The notes: generated by a model not told the origin, from the sequence alone. 64,000 nucleotides of DNA from Malurus cyaneus samueli (GCA_009741485.1 CM019228.1:14403200-14467199); one strand, 5' to 3'. Shown: positions 12,290 to 58,412, counted from the stretch's first letter. A program made the numbers and translations.

Positions 12290-13140
12290 GCGAGGATGTT
12301 GGGGACGGTGTAAGATCCCCCGGTACATCAACGCCGCCGTCACCGGTGAAAGCATCTTCGGGGCTCCCCAAAACCCAATTTAAACCCAAATCTGGTCGGT
12401 GGCGGGGGCTCCCCCCGATCGTAGCGCCGGAACTAAGCACCAAGTCGTACCGCGCCCCCCGTACCCACCGCCAGGGGGGCCGCGCCGGGGCCCCCGTCCT
12501 CCGGCCGCGGCGGGACGGCTGGCGGCGGAGCCCCTCACAGGGCGGTCAGGGCGCGGGGGCCTCGCTGGCGCCAGCTTCCCTCCCGCACATGCCCTCCCGA
12601 AGTGGAAACGGGAGGTGAAAGCATCCAAGCCCCGGTAAATCCCGGTGGAAGCGTCGGCGGCGGGGACGGGGCTCGGCCATGCCGCTCGGCCCCCCTCCGC
12701 CCGAGCCCCCCACCTCCGCCCGGGCCCCTTGCGCCGGCCCCGGGGCGCTCACAGCCCCGGGAGCCGCTGCCACCGGCCACGCTCCCGGTGGCCCGGATGG
12801 CGGGCCGAGGCTGGCGGCCTTTTCTTCTCCTCCTCCTCCTCACTTCCTCTTCTGCCTCCCGCCAAGTGTCCCGGCAGGCCGGGGCTCGCTGCCGCCTGCG
12901 GTTCAGCCCCGCCCGCACCCGCGCCCCCGCCGCCACAGCACCGGAGCATCCTCGGCCCGGCCCGGCAGAGCGGCGGGGAATCGGGAGCGGCGCGCGGGCG
13001 GGTTTTGAACGTCCCGCCCGGAAATGGGGCTGGGGCGGGGAGGTGCCTCCCCCCGGGGGGGCACGAGGGGGCAGTGCGCAATGAGGGAGCGTCCCGCGCA
13101 GGAGGGCAGCGTAACGCCGGAACCCGCGGGGTGGCTCGGG
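12290..13140. promoter_or_regulatory. CpG island, orphan promoter candidate
   Basis: CG dinucleotides are dense and G+C is very high, with GC boxes (GGGGCGGGG at about 13031), an ETS-like CCGGAAAT at about 13018 and a TTTTGAAC motif at about 13002 next to GGGCGGG, resembling CDE/CHR cell-cycle promoter elements. Such islands usually mark vertebrate promoters. I cannot assign a transcript to either strand. An ATG at 12799 begins a short hydrophobic leader-like stretch (MAGRGWRPFLLLLLLTSSS), but the frame ends at 13084 and matches no family I know. Confidence 0.6.
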
Positions 13141-13189
13141 GTGCTCGGGGTCGGCAGCCAGACTGAGGTCTCTGTGGCCCCCGTGTCCC

Positions 13190-13670
13190 CGAGTGTCACC
13201 CCAGGTCCCGTCGGCCAGCACCCGTGTTCAGCCGGCTGTCACCCAGTCCTGCTCTTGGCACACCCCGGACTGCCACCACCCCGTATCCTGCTCTTGGCAC
13301 ACCCCGGACTGCCCACCCCGGCCCGTCCCTGCGCCTGGCACTCTGTCTGGAGCAGTCAACGTACGCTAGGTCCTGGCAGCTCCTGGGACTGTCACCATCC
13401 CGAGATGCCATCGCCTGCCTGTGGCACCCCACACCCAGACAGTCGTCATCCCGAGGTCCCCGCACATGGCACCCTGCTCCTGGTGCAGTCCCCGTTCCCG
13501 GCTGTCACCATCCCGCAGTCCCCGCACACGGCATCCCCTGCCTGGGCCGTTGTCACCCCGCTGTCCCCTCGCTTGTCACCCCCAGGCTGCCACCACCCCA
13601 AAGCCCCTGCACGTGCCACCCTGGGCCAGCCATCACCCCGAGGTCCCCAGGGTGTCCCAGGGTGACGGCC
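13190..13670. repeat. Degenerate GC-rich minisatellite, units about 45-60 bp
   Basis: Phrases such as GTCACCATCCCG, AGTCCCCGCACA and GGCACCCTGCTCCTGG recur about eight to ten times with heavy divergence. Pro/His/Thr-rich open frames across it come from the repeat. Confidence 0.7.
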
Positions 13671-15984
13671 CGACCCCCTGCTCTGACAGCGGGGCAGAAA
13701 TGAGCGGTGGAAGAGGCAGGAAGCGGGGCCAGGAGCGAAGCCCTCTGTCCTTGTCACCTTTTCCAGTCATCCCCTGGTTCCCCCAGCCTCGATCACATTT
13801 TTCCCCTTATTTCTCACTTGGACATTGATTAATCATGGCTGGGCTCCTGCGCCAGGGCAGGTCCCACCGCGCTGTGTCCCCACGGCACCCGCGTTCCTGT
13901 CACATCCCTGTGCTCAGGCACACGGCGAGGGAGCTCCCGGGACCTGGCACATCTCCCCTCCCAAATCCTGCTGTCCACATTCCCGGGGCTGGCGTGTCCC
14001 CCGGCCCAGCGGGAAATGGGGGTGGCAGTGTCCCCCGTGCCTGGGTGGCACCTCTGGAGGTGGGGACAGTGGCACGGGGAGGCTGCCAAGGCTCCTGCTC
14101 CGCACCTTGGAGGGACGCGGTGCCCAGGGCTGGAACAGGGCGGCAGAGAGAAAAGGGGAACAGCTGGCACCTCCCAGGCTCTCACCGTACACCAAGGATG
14201 CGACAGAGCGACGGGGAAACTGAGGCACGGCTGGACAGGCCCCAGATGTGCCTCTCATCTTGTCACTGTCACCAGAACCTCAAACATCTTGGAACAGGAT
14301 TCCTGCTGCTCCAACCGACTGCTCCGCTCAGCCCCCCCTCGCCTCCTGCAGCCGCCGCGGACACGTGCTCGGCCTCAGCCGATTCTCCGCTGCCGGGAAT
14401 TTTGGGGCCGCTCCAGCCTCCCTGCGCTGAACCCTCCAGCTCCCACCGGAGCACCCCCGGGACCCCGCACCGGGGCTTCCCGGAGCCCAGCGCTGCCTCC
14501 GCCGCAGCAGCCGCCGCTGGCTTTAACCAGCTGGGGTCCCCTTTAAGCTATTTTTCAGTCGGGAGAAATTTCCCTCTCCGGCGGCAGAAAGACACCGCGG
14601 CCGCGCTCCGGAGAGGAGGAAATCAGGGATGAATTCCCGGTGCTGTGGGGTCTCAGCTCACAAGGCAGGGTCTTTCCTCCCGGGGGTGGGTTTTTCCAAC
14701 TCTGCTAAAATTCCATCCTCTCCTGGAGGTTTGGGGCGCCTGGATCTGCGCCACGCAGGGAGTCTCCAGTGTCTGATACAGCGGTTGAGCTCCCAGCACT
14801 CAAAAAGGGAAATGCTGATAAAAATTAGTGGCTTTTGGGGCGAAACAAACCTCCTAAAAAGCAAAGCCTGATTGAAAATCTCCTCCTAATTTATTTATTT
14901 TTTTTTTTTTTTTATGTTTAACAGATCAATTTGCTCCTCGACGTTAACAAAGTTCCCTCCCAATTAATTCTCCAGAGGCCCTGGGGTGGAAACTCATTAA
15001 TTTCTCACCACCCAAATCCCAGCAGGAACACGCCGCCAATTCTGGGCTTTTCCCCTCAAATCCCCGGCGGAGCTCCCTGCGCAGCGACGGGGACCTGTTG
15101 GAGCCTCCTCCCCAGGGACGGGGGGCCGCGGGTCGTTGCCTGCGGGTGGGGGCGGGCAGGCGGCACAGCGACGGGGGGAGGAGAATTAAGTGGCTTAATT
15201 GCATTGGAGGCCCTGATTGGGTTTTTCCTCATTAGGGATCACCGCCGGAGCGCTTGCCGTGTGTCCCGGAGCCCGGCTTGGCCGCGCCGCTCCCTTCCCC
15301 ATGGGATGAAGCTGGGACAATCCGCGCTGGCTCCCTCTGCTCTGCCCCGCAGACCCCGCACTGAATTCCCTCCCTGTTTTTTTGGGGGGAGACGCTCTGG
15401 GGTTTCCTCAATCCTAAAATGACGGGGTGGAAGTAGCGGTGTCCCCAAATCCCAGGAATTTCGGATAAAACCCAAGCCGCAGCCGCTGGGATGTTGGGAA
15501 TGTTCCTCTTTGCGATTCCTCCCTCATTTGTGAATCCTTTTCACAATTCCCCCTTTATCTCCTCCGGGGCTCGGGCCAGCCTTGCCAGCCGGTCAGAGCC
15601 ACCTCTCCCCTCTGTCCCTTTGTCCCTCTGGCGGCAGCAGCGCTTTCCCAGCACTCCCAGGTGTTTTCCTAATTAGCTGACCCCGCTAATGAGGCTGGAG
15701 AAGCTCGGTCCTGGCCTGGTGTTTCGTGGTTCGTATCAGAGGCATCGCACTGCCAAGAGTACCTGCTCTGGGGTCACATCCCGACCTCAACGTCCCTATT
15801 TATTTCGGGAATTTGGGGGGATGGAGAGAGGAAAAGCACTGGAGTGGCTCTGGCATGGGGATGGCACTGAGTGAACTTTAATTAATTAATCTGCTTCTCG
15901 TTTATTCCTCCCCTGGCAGCGCTGAGGGGCCCTTCCAGCTCCCCCCTCCCCTCTGCCCAGAGGAGACACCTGGAATCTTTCCTG
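13671..15984. other. GC-rich intergenic sequence, no gene seen
   Basis: No exon-like frame with a known domain is visible. Within GC-rich sequence there are AT-rich islets: a T run at about 14899-14913 and TAAT-rich stretches near 14890-15000 and 15180-15240. CTATTTTTCA near 14548, after CCAGCTGG, resembles an E-box plus MEF2 pair. Confidence 0.55.
15181..15240. promoter_or_regulatory. Possible homeodomain-type enhancer element
   Basis: A compact AT-rich block in GC-rich sequence carries TTAAGTGG (NKX2-like), CTTAATTGC (homeodomain-like) and CTGATTGG (CCAAT/PBX-like) within 40 bases. This is motif reading only. Confidence 0.3.
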
Positions 15985-16330
15985 CCTTGGGAAATGAGGT
16001 GGGATGAGATGGGGTGGAATGGGATGAGGATGAGAATGGGATGAGTATTGGGATGGGACAGGAATAGGGAATGGGATTGGGACAGGGATAGGGATGGAAC
16101 GAGATAGGGATGAGAACGGGCAAAAAATGAGGATGAGGATTAGGATGGAGATGACACAGGGATTGGGATAGCAATCGGATGAGGATGGGAACAGTGTTGG
16201 GAATGGGATGGCATGAAACGGGGATAAGGATGGTGATAGGGATCCCTCAGAGGAGTGGGGAGGGGAAGGGATGGGATGTGGATGGAGATGGGATGAGGAT
16301 GGGATTGAAGATGGGATGAGGATGCCCAAA
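15985..16330. repeat. Purine-rich GGGAT/GGATGA tract
   Basis: About 345 bases are dominated by GGGAT, GGATGA and GGGATAGGGAT words, nearly all purine plus T on the plus strand. G runs of three or more recur often enough to suggest quadruplex potential. Confidence 0.85.
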
Positions 16331-18005
16331 GCCATGGGAAAGCTGTCAGGGACGGGGAAACCTGGCAGGGTTGGTACAAACCTGTGCTGAGTGCCCTCAA
16401 ATCCCTCAGGACAAACCCAGGGACCTCACAGCAGCCTGAGCAGGCTGGGACAGGGATGGGCACCACAGCGTCCTCCGGACACTCCCATCCGGACGCTCCG
16501 GCAGGCGACGGGAGCGCCCCGGGGGTGTGGTGGTGACATTTTAAAGTCCCTGGCACCGAGCCCTGGGAGGCGCCGGAGGCATCAATCTCCCGGGGCCGCG
16601 CTGTCAGGTGGGTATTTAGCGAAATGTTTCCTAAATGAACGCTTGATGGGAGAAGAGGGATGGCCGCAATGTTCCGAGCCACAAGGTTACCCGGGCCGCC
16701 GCGACGGCTGCCAGCTCCCGGTGCCCGCTGGAAACCCGGGAAGGGCAGCGGAGAGAGCCCCGGGGCGGGGGCAGGAGCGGCTCCCCAGCGCCGCTGTGAC
16801 TGTTCCACACCGGGATCAATTTCGGAGCAAATCCCACTCGTGATTGGGGAAACGCCGGGCAAAGCTCCAGGAGGGTGGGGAGGGAAGGGGGAATGGGAAA
16901 AGCTCGGAGAGCTCCGTTGAATTTGGGCTCTGGAGAGGGGAAACAGCCCAGCCGTGGGAGGAGGCAAGAATTCTGCTCAGGGGGAACTTTTCTTTTAAGA
17001 TAAATGGGAAAAACCGAGATGAGCCTGTTCTTAGCATCCCTCCGAGCCGATGCAGCCCGGGATTCTCTGAAAGCAGCGGGGGCTCCGCCTGCTCCTGCCA
17101 GGAGATGGAGCAGGAAACAACTCAGAGAGCTCAGCCAGGGACCCTCTGAACTCCCCGAGAGCACAGAACCGGTGTGCGGGCAGCCCGGGAAGGAGGGATC
17201 GGGCTGCTCCAAGAGGGAAGGGGGTGGCTCCTGAGGGGCGTTCTGCCTCCAGGACACCATGGGGTGTCCCATGGGGTGGCTCCTGCGGGGCGTTCTATCT
17301 GGCTCTGGCCCCATCCCACGGCTGGTGCACAGCGACAGGCGACATCAGCCCCGCCTTCCCAGATGACACCAGCCCCACTATTCCAGGATGCTGTGACCTG
17401 TTGCAGTGGGATGCTCTGCCATGTCAGAATCCGGTGGTACCCGGTGCCAGAATTCCAAGAGCTGGTGCTGCCCAGTACCAGGTTCCAGAGGAACCCAGTG
17501 CCGGGATGGCAAGATAAGGACATCAGGCACATCCCTGCAGGGCTGTGACAATGCGCAGTGTCCCCGTGGCAGAGCAGAAGGTGATGGCAGTGGGACTCCA
17601 GCATTCCTGCACCCCACAGCCTGGTCCTGCACCCCACCGTGATCCCACACCTCACCCCAAACCCCACACTCAGCTCCAGAGTTTCACCCTCTGCTCACTC
17701 CACATCCATCTGCTTCCATCACATCCATATTTTATCCCTTCCCGGGGCTGAGTGGGCAGCTCCGGTCCCAGCCAGGGGTTCCGGCCGTGCAGCTGTGCCT
17801 TCCCTGCACAAAAAATCCCTGATTAACCTGGCAAAACACGCCAAGCTTGCCAGGTCCCCGAGAGGAGTGGAGCAGCCCTGGGTGCCAGTCCCCATCCAGA
17901 CTGCCTCTCCTCTCCCTGATCCCTCTGAAACTCATTTCCTTCCCCCTTTTTTCCTCCCTGGAAGACAAAGGTGGAGGGAGCTAGGCAAGCCATCAATGGG
18001 GAGGG
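16331..18005. other. GC-rich intergenic sequence, no gene seen
   Basis: There is no recognisable exon, RNA gene or CR1 copy. Several open frames over 100 codons exist only because stops are rare at this base composition. Confidence 0.55.
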
Positions 18006-18145
18006 AGGGATGGATGGATGGATGGATGGATGGATGGATGGATGGATGGATGGACAGGGATGGGTGGATGGATGGATGGATGGATGGATGGATGGATGGA
18101 TGGATGGATGGAGGAATGAACAGATGAACTGACGGATGGACGGAT
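18006..18145. repeat. (TGGA)n microsatellite
   Basis: Two blocks of GGAT/TGGA tetranucleotides are separated by a short interruption (ACAGGGATGGG) near 18052-18064, with decaying units to about 18145. Confidence 0.95.
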
Positions 18146-18896
18146 GCCCCATGCCAAAACAGCAGTGGCTGTGATGAAAACCAGAAGCCCTGTGGTCTGT
18201 AAGCCCCACTGCCTCCCCAAGGCATGCTGAGCATTGCTGCTGCACCCATGTGTCCTGCACCAGACTCGCAGCCACAGCCGAAGCAAAAAAAGTCCCAAAT
18301 CCCCTGAATTTGTGTATTTTCAGCAGCACAGGACCACCAAGCCCAACAGCTTCTTAGAGCAGAGAACAGGACGGAATCCTCTTTGCAGATATTAAAAACC
18401 ACACTTCAAAAAGAAAAAAAAGCTCATCTATTTTTGACCTGTTCTGTGTTTAGGATCAGCGTTACTCAAGGTTTTAGCTGAACAGAGGAGGCCCTGCAGT
18501 ACCCTATTCCTTACCCCTCGGGATCCTTCCTCGCTGGCTGCGACCCCGTCTGCAAAGCCGGCGCGTGGGTTTTTCCAACCCCGGCAGGACCGGCCCTGAC
18601 ACGCCCCAGACTGCCGGGGTTTTGCTGTAAACTACAAAGGAACCTGCCCAATTTGCCCCAGTTTGCATAACCAGTTTATCCCAAGCGTTTGTTTTAAAAG
18701 CTCAGCTCTGGTTAGTCACTGCTCAGCCCAGGCAAAACCCAACCCCTCTTCCCAGCTTTTGGATCTTGCTTTTCCAGCTTTGGGCACACACAGCCAGCAT
18801 TTTTATCTTGTTGTATGAATTTCAGAAACATGAAATAAATATGTGCCTTGATGCCTTGTTTTTATATATGTACACATGTATATATTATCTATTTTA

Positions 18897-18917
18897 NNNN
18901 NNNNNNNNNNNNNNNNN
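18897..18917. other. Assembly gap, 21 N
   Basis: There is a run of 21 unresolved bases between an AT-rich tract and GC-rich sequence. Confidence 0.98.
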
Positions 18918-19704
18918 TCCCCACCCATTGTGGGTTGGGCAGAAGTTGACCCCACAGAGCCACCCGCAGCCCTGGGGTGTCCTGGTCCCCCTGTTGACAC
19001 CCCACCCTCACCCCTCGAGGCACCCAGGGCTGGGGGGGGTACCCCAGGGTGCAGGGGACAGCAGCAGGGTGTGTGGAGCAGCAGCCCATGGGTTTGAGCC
19101 ACCAGACTGCCAGGCCAGAGCCATCCCTGCCTCAGTTTCCCCATCCATCCCTGCTGCCCGTTCCAAGCCCCTTTCCTACAGGAGTTGCTGGCCAAAGCTA
19201 CACACCTTTTGGGTGGGCTCTGGACCAGCACCTTGACTCCCCCTCCAGGGCTGCTGGCCCTGAACTTCCCACCCACGGGTCACCCTGTGTCCCTTCTGTC
19301 CCTTTCTCACCAGCTCTTGACATTTTATTCTATTTTTGAGAATATTTAATGGTTTGGAAGTGAAATAAAGTGAGTTGAGGAAACTTTGGGAACCCCAAAG
19401 TGGAGAACCACTGCCAAAGCACTCAGGTGCTGCCTGGGATTGGCTAAATCCCCAATTTCCGTCCTCAGGAACCCACGGCAGGGGAAGGGGCTGGGAGAGG
19501 TACATGGCAAAGGCTTTTCAGTGGTTTCTATTCCTCGAGCAAAGTCAGCTCACACCAACCCACACCCGCGGCTCCCGCTGAGCTCAGCTTGCTAAAACGG
19601 GAAAAAGTCAGGGTGAAACTTCCTTTGACAGCACGGAAATGGCCTGGGATGTGCCAGGGAGGGCGGGCAGGGAGCTGGCACCGGACTGGGCGTGTGAGAG
19701 GGAA

Positions 19705-19790
19705 CGTTGGGAGTGTGCAAAGGCTGGGAGTGTGCAAGGCTGGGAATGGGGAAGGCTGGGAGTGTGCAAGGCTGGGAGCGTGCAGTTCTT
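19705..19790. repeat. Short tandem repeat, GGCTGGGAGTGTGCAA units
   Basis: About five imperfect copies of an 18-20 bp unit built on GCTGGGAGTGTGCAAG. Confidence 0.8.
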
Positions 19791-20702
19791 TGTGCAGGGC
19801 CCCTGGGAACAGGGACCCCTGTGCCAGGGGTGAATCCACACTGGATCCATCCCTGGCTTCACCTGCTGGATCCTCAGGGCATCCATCTCTGCACATCCCA
19901 TCTGAGAATATCCATCACATCCCAGCACATCCATCCCCAGTGTACCCCACCCACCCTGCTGCCCAGCCTGTGCTGGGTAAACCCCTTCTGGATTGATTTT
20001 GGGATGCAGGCAGTGCAGGTGACACACCAGTTGCATTCCTATCACTGGAGCCCACATGGGAAATCAGGTCACTCTCTACATCCCTCCCTTGCTGCCTTCA
20101 GGCTTCCCAAAATTCCCATGGATATCCCACTAGCATCCCTCTGCCAAAAGAAACCCCGTCCCAGCCCCCTCAGCCCTGCTTAAAATGACAAACAATGAAA
20201 AAAAATCCCCTATTCCCACCCGCGGTGCTGGGAACGAGCTCTGGTCAGGAGCTCCGGTGAATCTCCTGGGATTTTTCTGCCAGAGAGCGGATGAAAAGCA
20301 CATCCATCGCTGATCCCAGAGGGGCCGGGAGTCGGGAACAGCCCCGGGGGTCGGGGCTGGCTGGGCTGGGCCGGTTTCACCCGTGATTAATTATAAAATT
20401 GAGGTCAATGCAGCAGCACATCCTTTATTTATTCCAGGCAGGATGGGATCAGGAAGTGTCAGGGATGGCAAATACTAGGCTCAGCATCCCCTAGGCACCC
20501 CAAATCCTTTTTCCCTCAAGGAAAGACCCAAAGGACTGGGAACAGCAGGACCACGGAGCAATCCTGATCCTGTGGGAGCTGCCAGAGTGATCTCAGCACT
20601 GCAGTTCTGCTTCCCATTAAACCCGGCACCACTAACTGCAGCAGCTTTTCCCAAAGAAAACAAGGCAAAGAAGCCTCAGCTCCCCTCCTAGTGCTGTGAA
20701 TT

Positions 20703-20708
20703 TTTATT
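20703..20708 (-). other. Likely NF2 polyadenylation signal (AATAAA)
   Basis: This is the first canonical AATAAA on the minus strand that I see downstream of the NF2 stop, about 1.38 kb away. Two overlapping AATAAA words further on (20424-20433) could serve a longer transcript. Confidence 0.5.
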
Positions 20709-21520
20709 AAAACAGGAGAAAACGGTTATTCCTTCGGAATACAACAGTCCAGGGAATGAGAAAGCGGCTGTGCCAGGCCACAGCCAGCACAACTGCAGCC
20801 ACGTGCGGGGAATCAGTCCCAGGGTTTAAATAAAAACGGGTTGGGATGGGATTTACTCCACGCTGAGCCCCAGGAGGAGCCTCCGGTGGGGCTGTGGGTC
20901 TGGTGAGGTTGTGGGGGGGAGGAACTGGGGCTCCTGACGGGATGTGGGGGATCCCTGGAGCAGCACCGGCTCTGCTGGAAAGTAAATCGCAGCTGGAAGA
21001 GGATTCCAGCCGAGCTGGGGACAGGATTTGGGACGGAGCCAGGAAGGGAAGGTCAGGGTATCCCTGTTCCCCCCGCGGGGGGGGCAGAGCGAAGGCACCC
21101 GCGATGGGACAGGCAGGAGCCGGCAGCCCCGGGCTCAGCCCAGGATAGCGGCATTCCCGGGGGGCTCCGAGGGGCTGGGGGGCCCAGGCACCCAGGGAAC
21201 GCCCAGCTCAGAGCCTCCCCAGCCTGAAGCTGCCCAGGTTTGTCACAGTTTGCAGGAAGAAGGTTTCATTTGGTTGGCACTAGCTGTTTTCCCGCTCCCC
21301 GTGCCCAGCAGGGAGGAGGAGGAGGAGGAGGAGGGGCCCTTCCTCCCAGCTCCTTCCCCAGGGAAGCAGCCAAGGATCCCCGAGCCCCGGGCCCCTGCCA
21401 TCCCGCTGCCCGCTCCTCTCCCAGCGCGCCGTGCGTTCCTGATTTACAGCACTCCACTGGAACATGCTCGGGATCCTAATGGGGCTCCAGCAGCGCCGCA
21501 CGTGCGGGGGAACCGAGCGG

Positions 21521-21700
21521 GGCTGGCACATGGAATTCCAAACCAGCACACGGAATTCCAGGCTGACACACGGAATTCCAGACTGACACACAGAATTCCA
21601 GGCCAGCACACGGAATTCCAGACTGACACACAGAATTCCAGGCCAGCACACGGAATTCCAGGCTGGCACCAGGGGCACCAGGCTGGCACACAGCTCCAGA
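21521..21700. repeat. 20-bp tandem repeat with GGAATTCC core
   Basis: Seven copies are spaced exactly 20 bp apart from about 21531 to 21651 (plus strand CACACGGAATTCCAGGCTGA and variants), with two decayed units after them. The core is palindromic. It lies inside the inferred NF2 3' UTR. Confidence 0.93.
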
Positions 21701-22087
21701 GCCGGCAGAAGGCAATCCAGAGGGATGGCATCCCTTGCCAGGGAGACCCTCGGGCACGCTGCCAGGGTGGGAAGGCACGGCCACAGCCCCGACCCCGGCT
21801 CCAGGGAAAAGCCTGCAGGGCCGAGCCTGGAACGTACGCTAGGAAAACAAGAAAAAAAGCTGGAAAACCCAGGAAAACAGTGTCAGGAGGAGAAGGAGGA
21901 GGATGAAGGAATGCTAAGCTAGAGAACATCACACAGTCTGTGGGCAGCCAGCCCCGAGTCCATCGGTGCGTGGGGGCGGGAGCAGCCGGTGGCTCCCGGG
22001 TGATCCCTTTGGGAGGCCCCGGCTCCGGGACAGGCTCCGGCGGGGCGGGAGCCGTCGGAAGCAGCAGCGGTGTGGAGCAGTCGTTTC

Positions 22088-56386
<34,299 letters not shown>

Positions 56387-58156
56387 TTATAAAGAAGGAT
56401 TTCAGAACTTTTCTCCATTTAACCAAACCCCCTGTTTTCACATCACAAGGTCAATTACAGCCCCCCTGCAAAGGCATCTGGTACAGACACAAAAACATCC
56501 TAATGAGGCACCCGTTATCTCCTTCCTTCTGATCTCATCTGCAGATCACCAGCTCCTCCCTCAGTAGGAAGCTGAGATGTGATTTCCCCCCTTTTCCAAA
56601 AAACAACACTGCAAAGCCCCTGTTTCTTGCCCGGGGGACTGAAGGGTCCATTTATGCTCCCGTTGAGCTCAGGATGTGTTTAGGTTCCTGTCTGTTGCCA
56701 GCAGGGAATAAAATGCCTTTCAATTGCCCCTTGGTGGTTTTAAGGGGTCTCCCTACAGGCTCGGGAAGCCCTGCACAAGCACCACTATCAGCACCAGGAG
56801 TTCAGAAAGAGGTGCCACAAAATCAGCAGCGACACAATCCATGCACGGACTGTGCATCCAGAGCCACCGACCCTGCACGGACAGAAGGGAAAAAGAGCTC
56901 AAAAATCCCCACCGTTACCACTGAAGTCAGCGGTTCTCTCCGAGCACGTTTTGATAGAGTCAAACTGCATTTTCTGCTGAAAATGTTGGTGACAAAAGCA
57001 GCTCAGGAGCAGAGAAAATTGGTCCTGCTCAAGGACCGTGTCCTTGGAGCAATCCTGCAGCTGCATCCATGATGCCACTGAAGTTTGCTCATAAAAGCAG
57101 GAGGTGTTGGGAGGCAGGGAGGTGAAGAGGGACATAAACCACACGAATCTAATATGCCAAAGCCACTTTGGCCTTCCATCTGCACGCTGAAAACAATTGC
57201 TGGACCGAGACATATGGCCATTACTCCAAAGCCCTTGGGCAAACGGATCTCGCGCACTCTCTTGTCACTACAACTCAATCCCGCTGCCACCTGGACACAT
57301 CAATATTAATGCCGGGGCCGCTCCCGCTGTCACCCACTGCCGCCTTGTGGGCACAGCCAGGCCCAGCTCATTGCCAAGCTCTGCCTTTCAGTAATGACTC
57401 TGTCACTGCTCTCCCCCTTCCCGGAGAGCACAGCCACACAGGCTGACAGTCCCGGAATAGGACAAAGCCGACGCCAGCCTCCCGAGAAACACCACCCCCG
57501 GTGCGCTCGCCGCGATTCAGATCGGGCGCTGTCAACACCTCGGGGTCAAAACGCCAGCAGAAGCAAGTTTGGCAGTGCTGTAATTATAACCCCCCTAATT
57601 TCACACATTTCGCTATCCTCCAGCCCCCAGGATGGGCTCCAGCTCGGCACAGGATGGCTCAGACTGCAGAAGATTTTTTCCTGACTATGATTTTAAGTGG
57701 GAGGTTAATTCGAGGGCTCAGACAAAACAGAGTGAAGCCCATTAAAAGAGCTATTTGGTACCATTTTTGCAGGCACATAAAAGCAGGCTGCCAGCAAAAG
57801 GCTATTTCTTCACTAAACTGCTTTGTATAAAGCATTATGGGCTGTTTTTCCTTCTCTAAGACCGTATTTCAGTCTCAGAGCAGCAGTGCCTGCACCAAAC
57901 GCTCCCAGGACAGGCTCCCGCCTGCGGCTGACGGCAGCGCCGCCTCCCGGGATATCGCTCCACATCCCGTGCGTTTAACCTGGGATTTCCACCGGCTGGG
58001 ACTCCTCACCGAACCACCTCAGGTACCCAAACAGTGCTCAAGGGCTGACACAACCCAAAGTTTCCTCCTAAAATGCAAACCAGTTTGTTTTGAAGAGCAA
58101 CAGTGAGGATTAAAGCAGGAGCTTTGTGTGTTTTTCACCCCCGCTTTTTGGTGACA

Positions 58157-58412
58157 AGAATCGTGGAATGGTTTGTATTGGAAAGGACCTTAAAGATCTT
58201 CTCGTTCCACCCCCTGCCACGGGCAGGGATACCTTCCACTGTCCCAGGGTGTTCCAAGCCCCATTCAACACTTGAACACTTCCAGGGATCCAGGGGCAGC
58301 CACAGCTTCTCTGGGCACCCTGTGCCAGGGTCTCACAGCTGGATTTCATCCTGACACCTGATCTAAATCTCTCCTCTTTTAGCTTAAAAACATTCCCCCT
58401 TCTCCTATCATT
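58157..58412 (-). mobile_element. CR1 LINE 3' tail
   Basis: AGAATCGTGGAATGGTTTGT through CCAGGGATCCAGGGGCAGCC to CATTCCCCCTTCTCCTATCA, same orientation as NF2. Confidence 0.92.

Larger units (their letters stand above)
18146..20684. other. Intergenic sequence downstream of NF2, no gene seen
   Basis: An AT-rich patch at 18800-18896 ends in the N gap. AATAAA words occur at about 18834 and 19363 on the plus strand and twice near 20424-20433 on the minus strand. They could be polyadenylation signals, but no coding exon accompanies them. I looked for EF-hand motifs of CABP7, the expected next gene downstream of NF2, and saw none. Confidence 0.5.
20685..22087 (-). other. NF2: NF2 3' UTR (inferred extent)
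   Basis: The interval from the NF2 stop codon to just past the AATAAA at 20703-20708. It contains a GGA trinucleotide run at about 21309-21336 and a 20-bp tandem repeat at 21521-21700. The 3' end is inferred from the signal alone. Confidence 0.5.

Noticed and set aside
12602..13084. A 160-codon plus-strand frame with an inner hydrophobic leader-like segment in the CpG island
   Set aside because: Long frames are expected at this G+C, the internal ATG context is weak, and the sequence after the leader matches nothing I know. Kept only as a note under the CpG island.
18800..19370. AATAAA words and an AT-rich tail suggesting the 3' end of a plus-strand gene
   Set aside because: No upstream coding exon supports it, and the N gap prevents a firm reading.
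11450..20680. Search for CABP7, the gene expected downstream of NF2
   Set aside because: No EF-hand loop (DxDGxG pattern) was seen in any frame. The gene may lie outside, or the scaffold may stop being syntenic before it.
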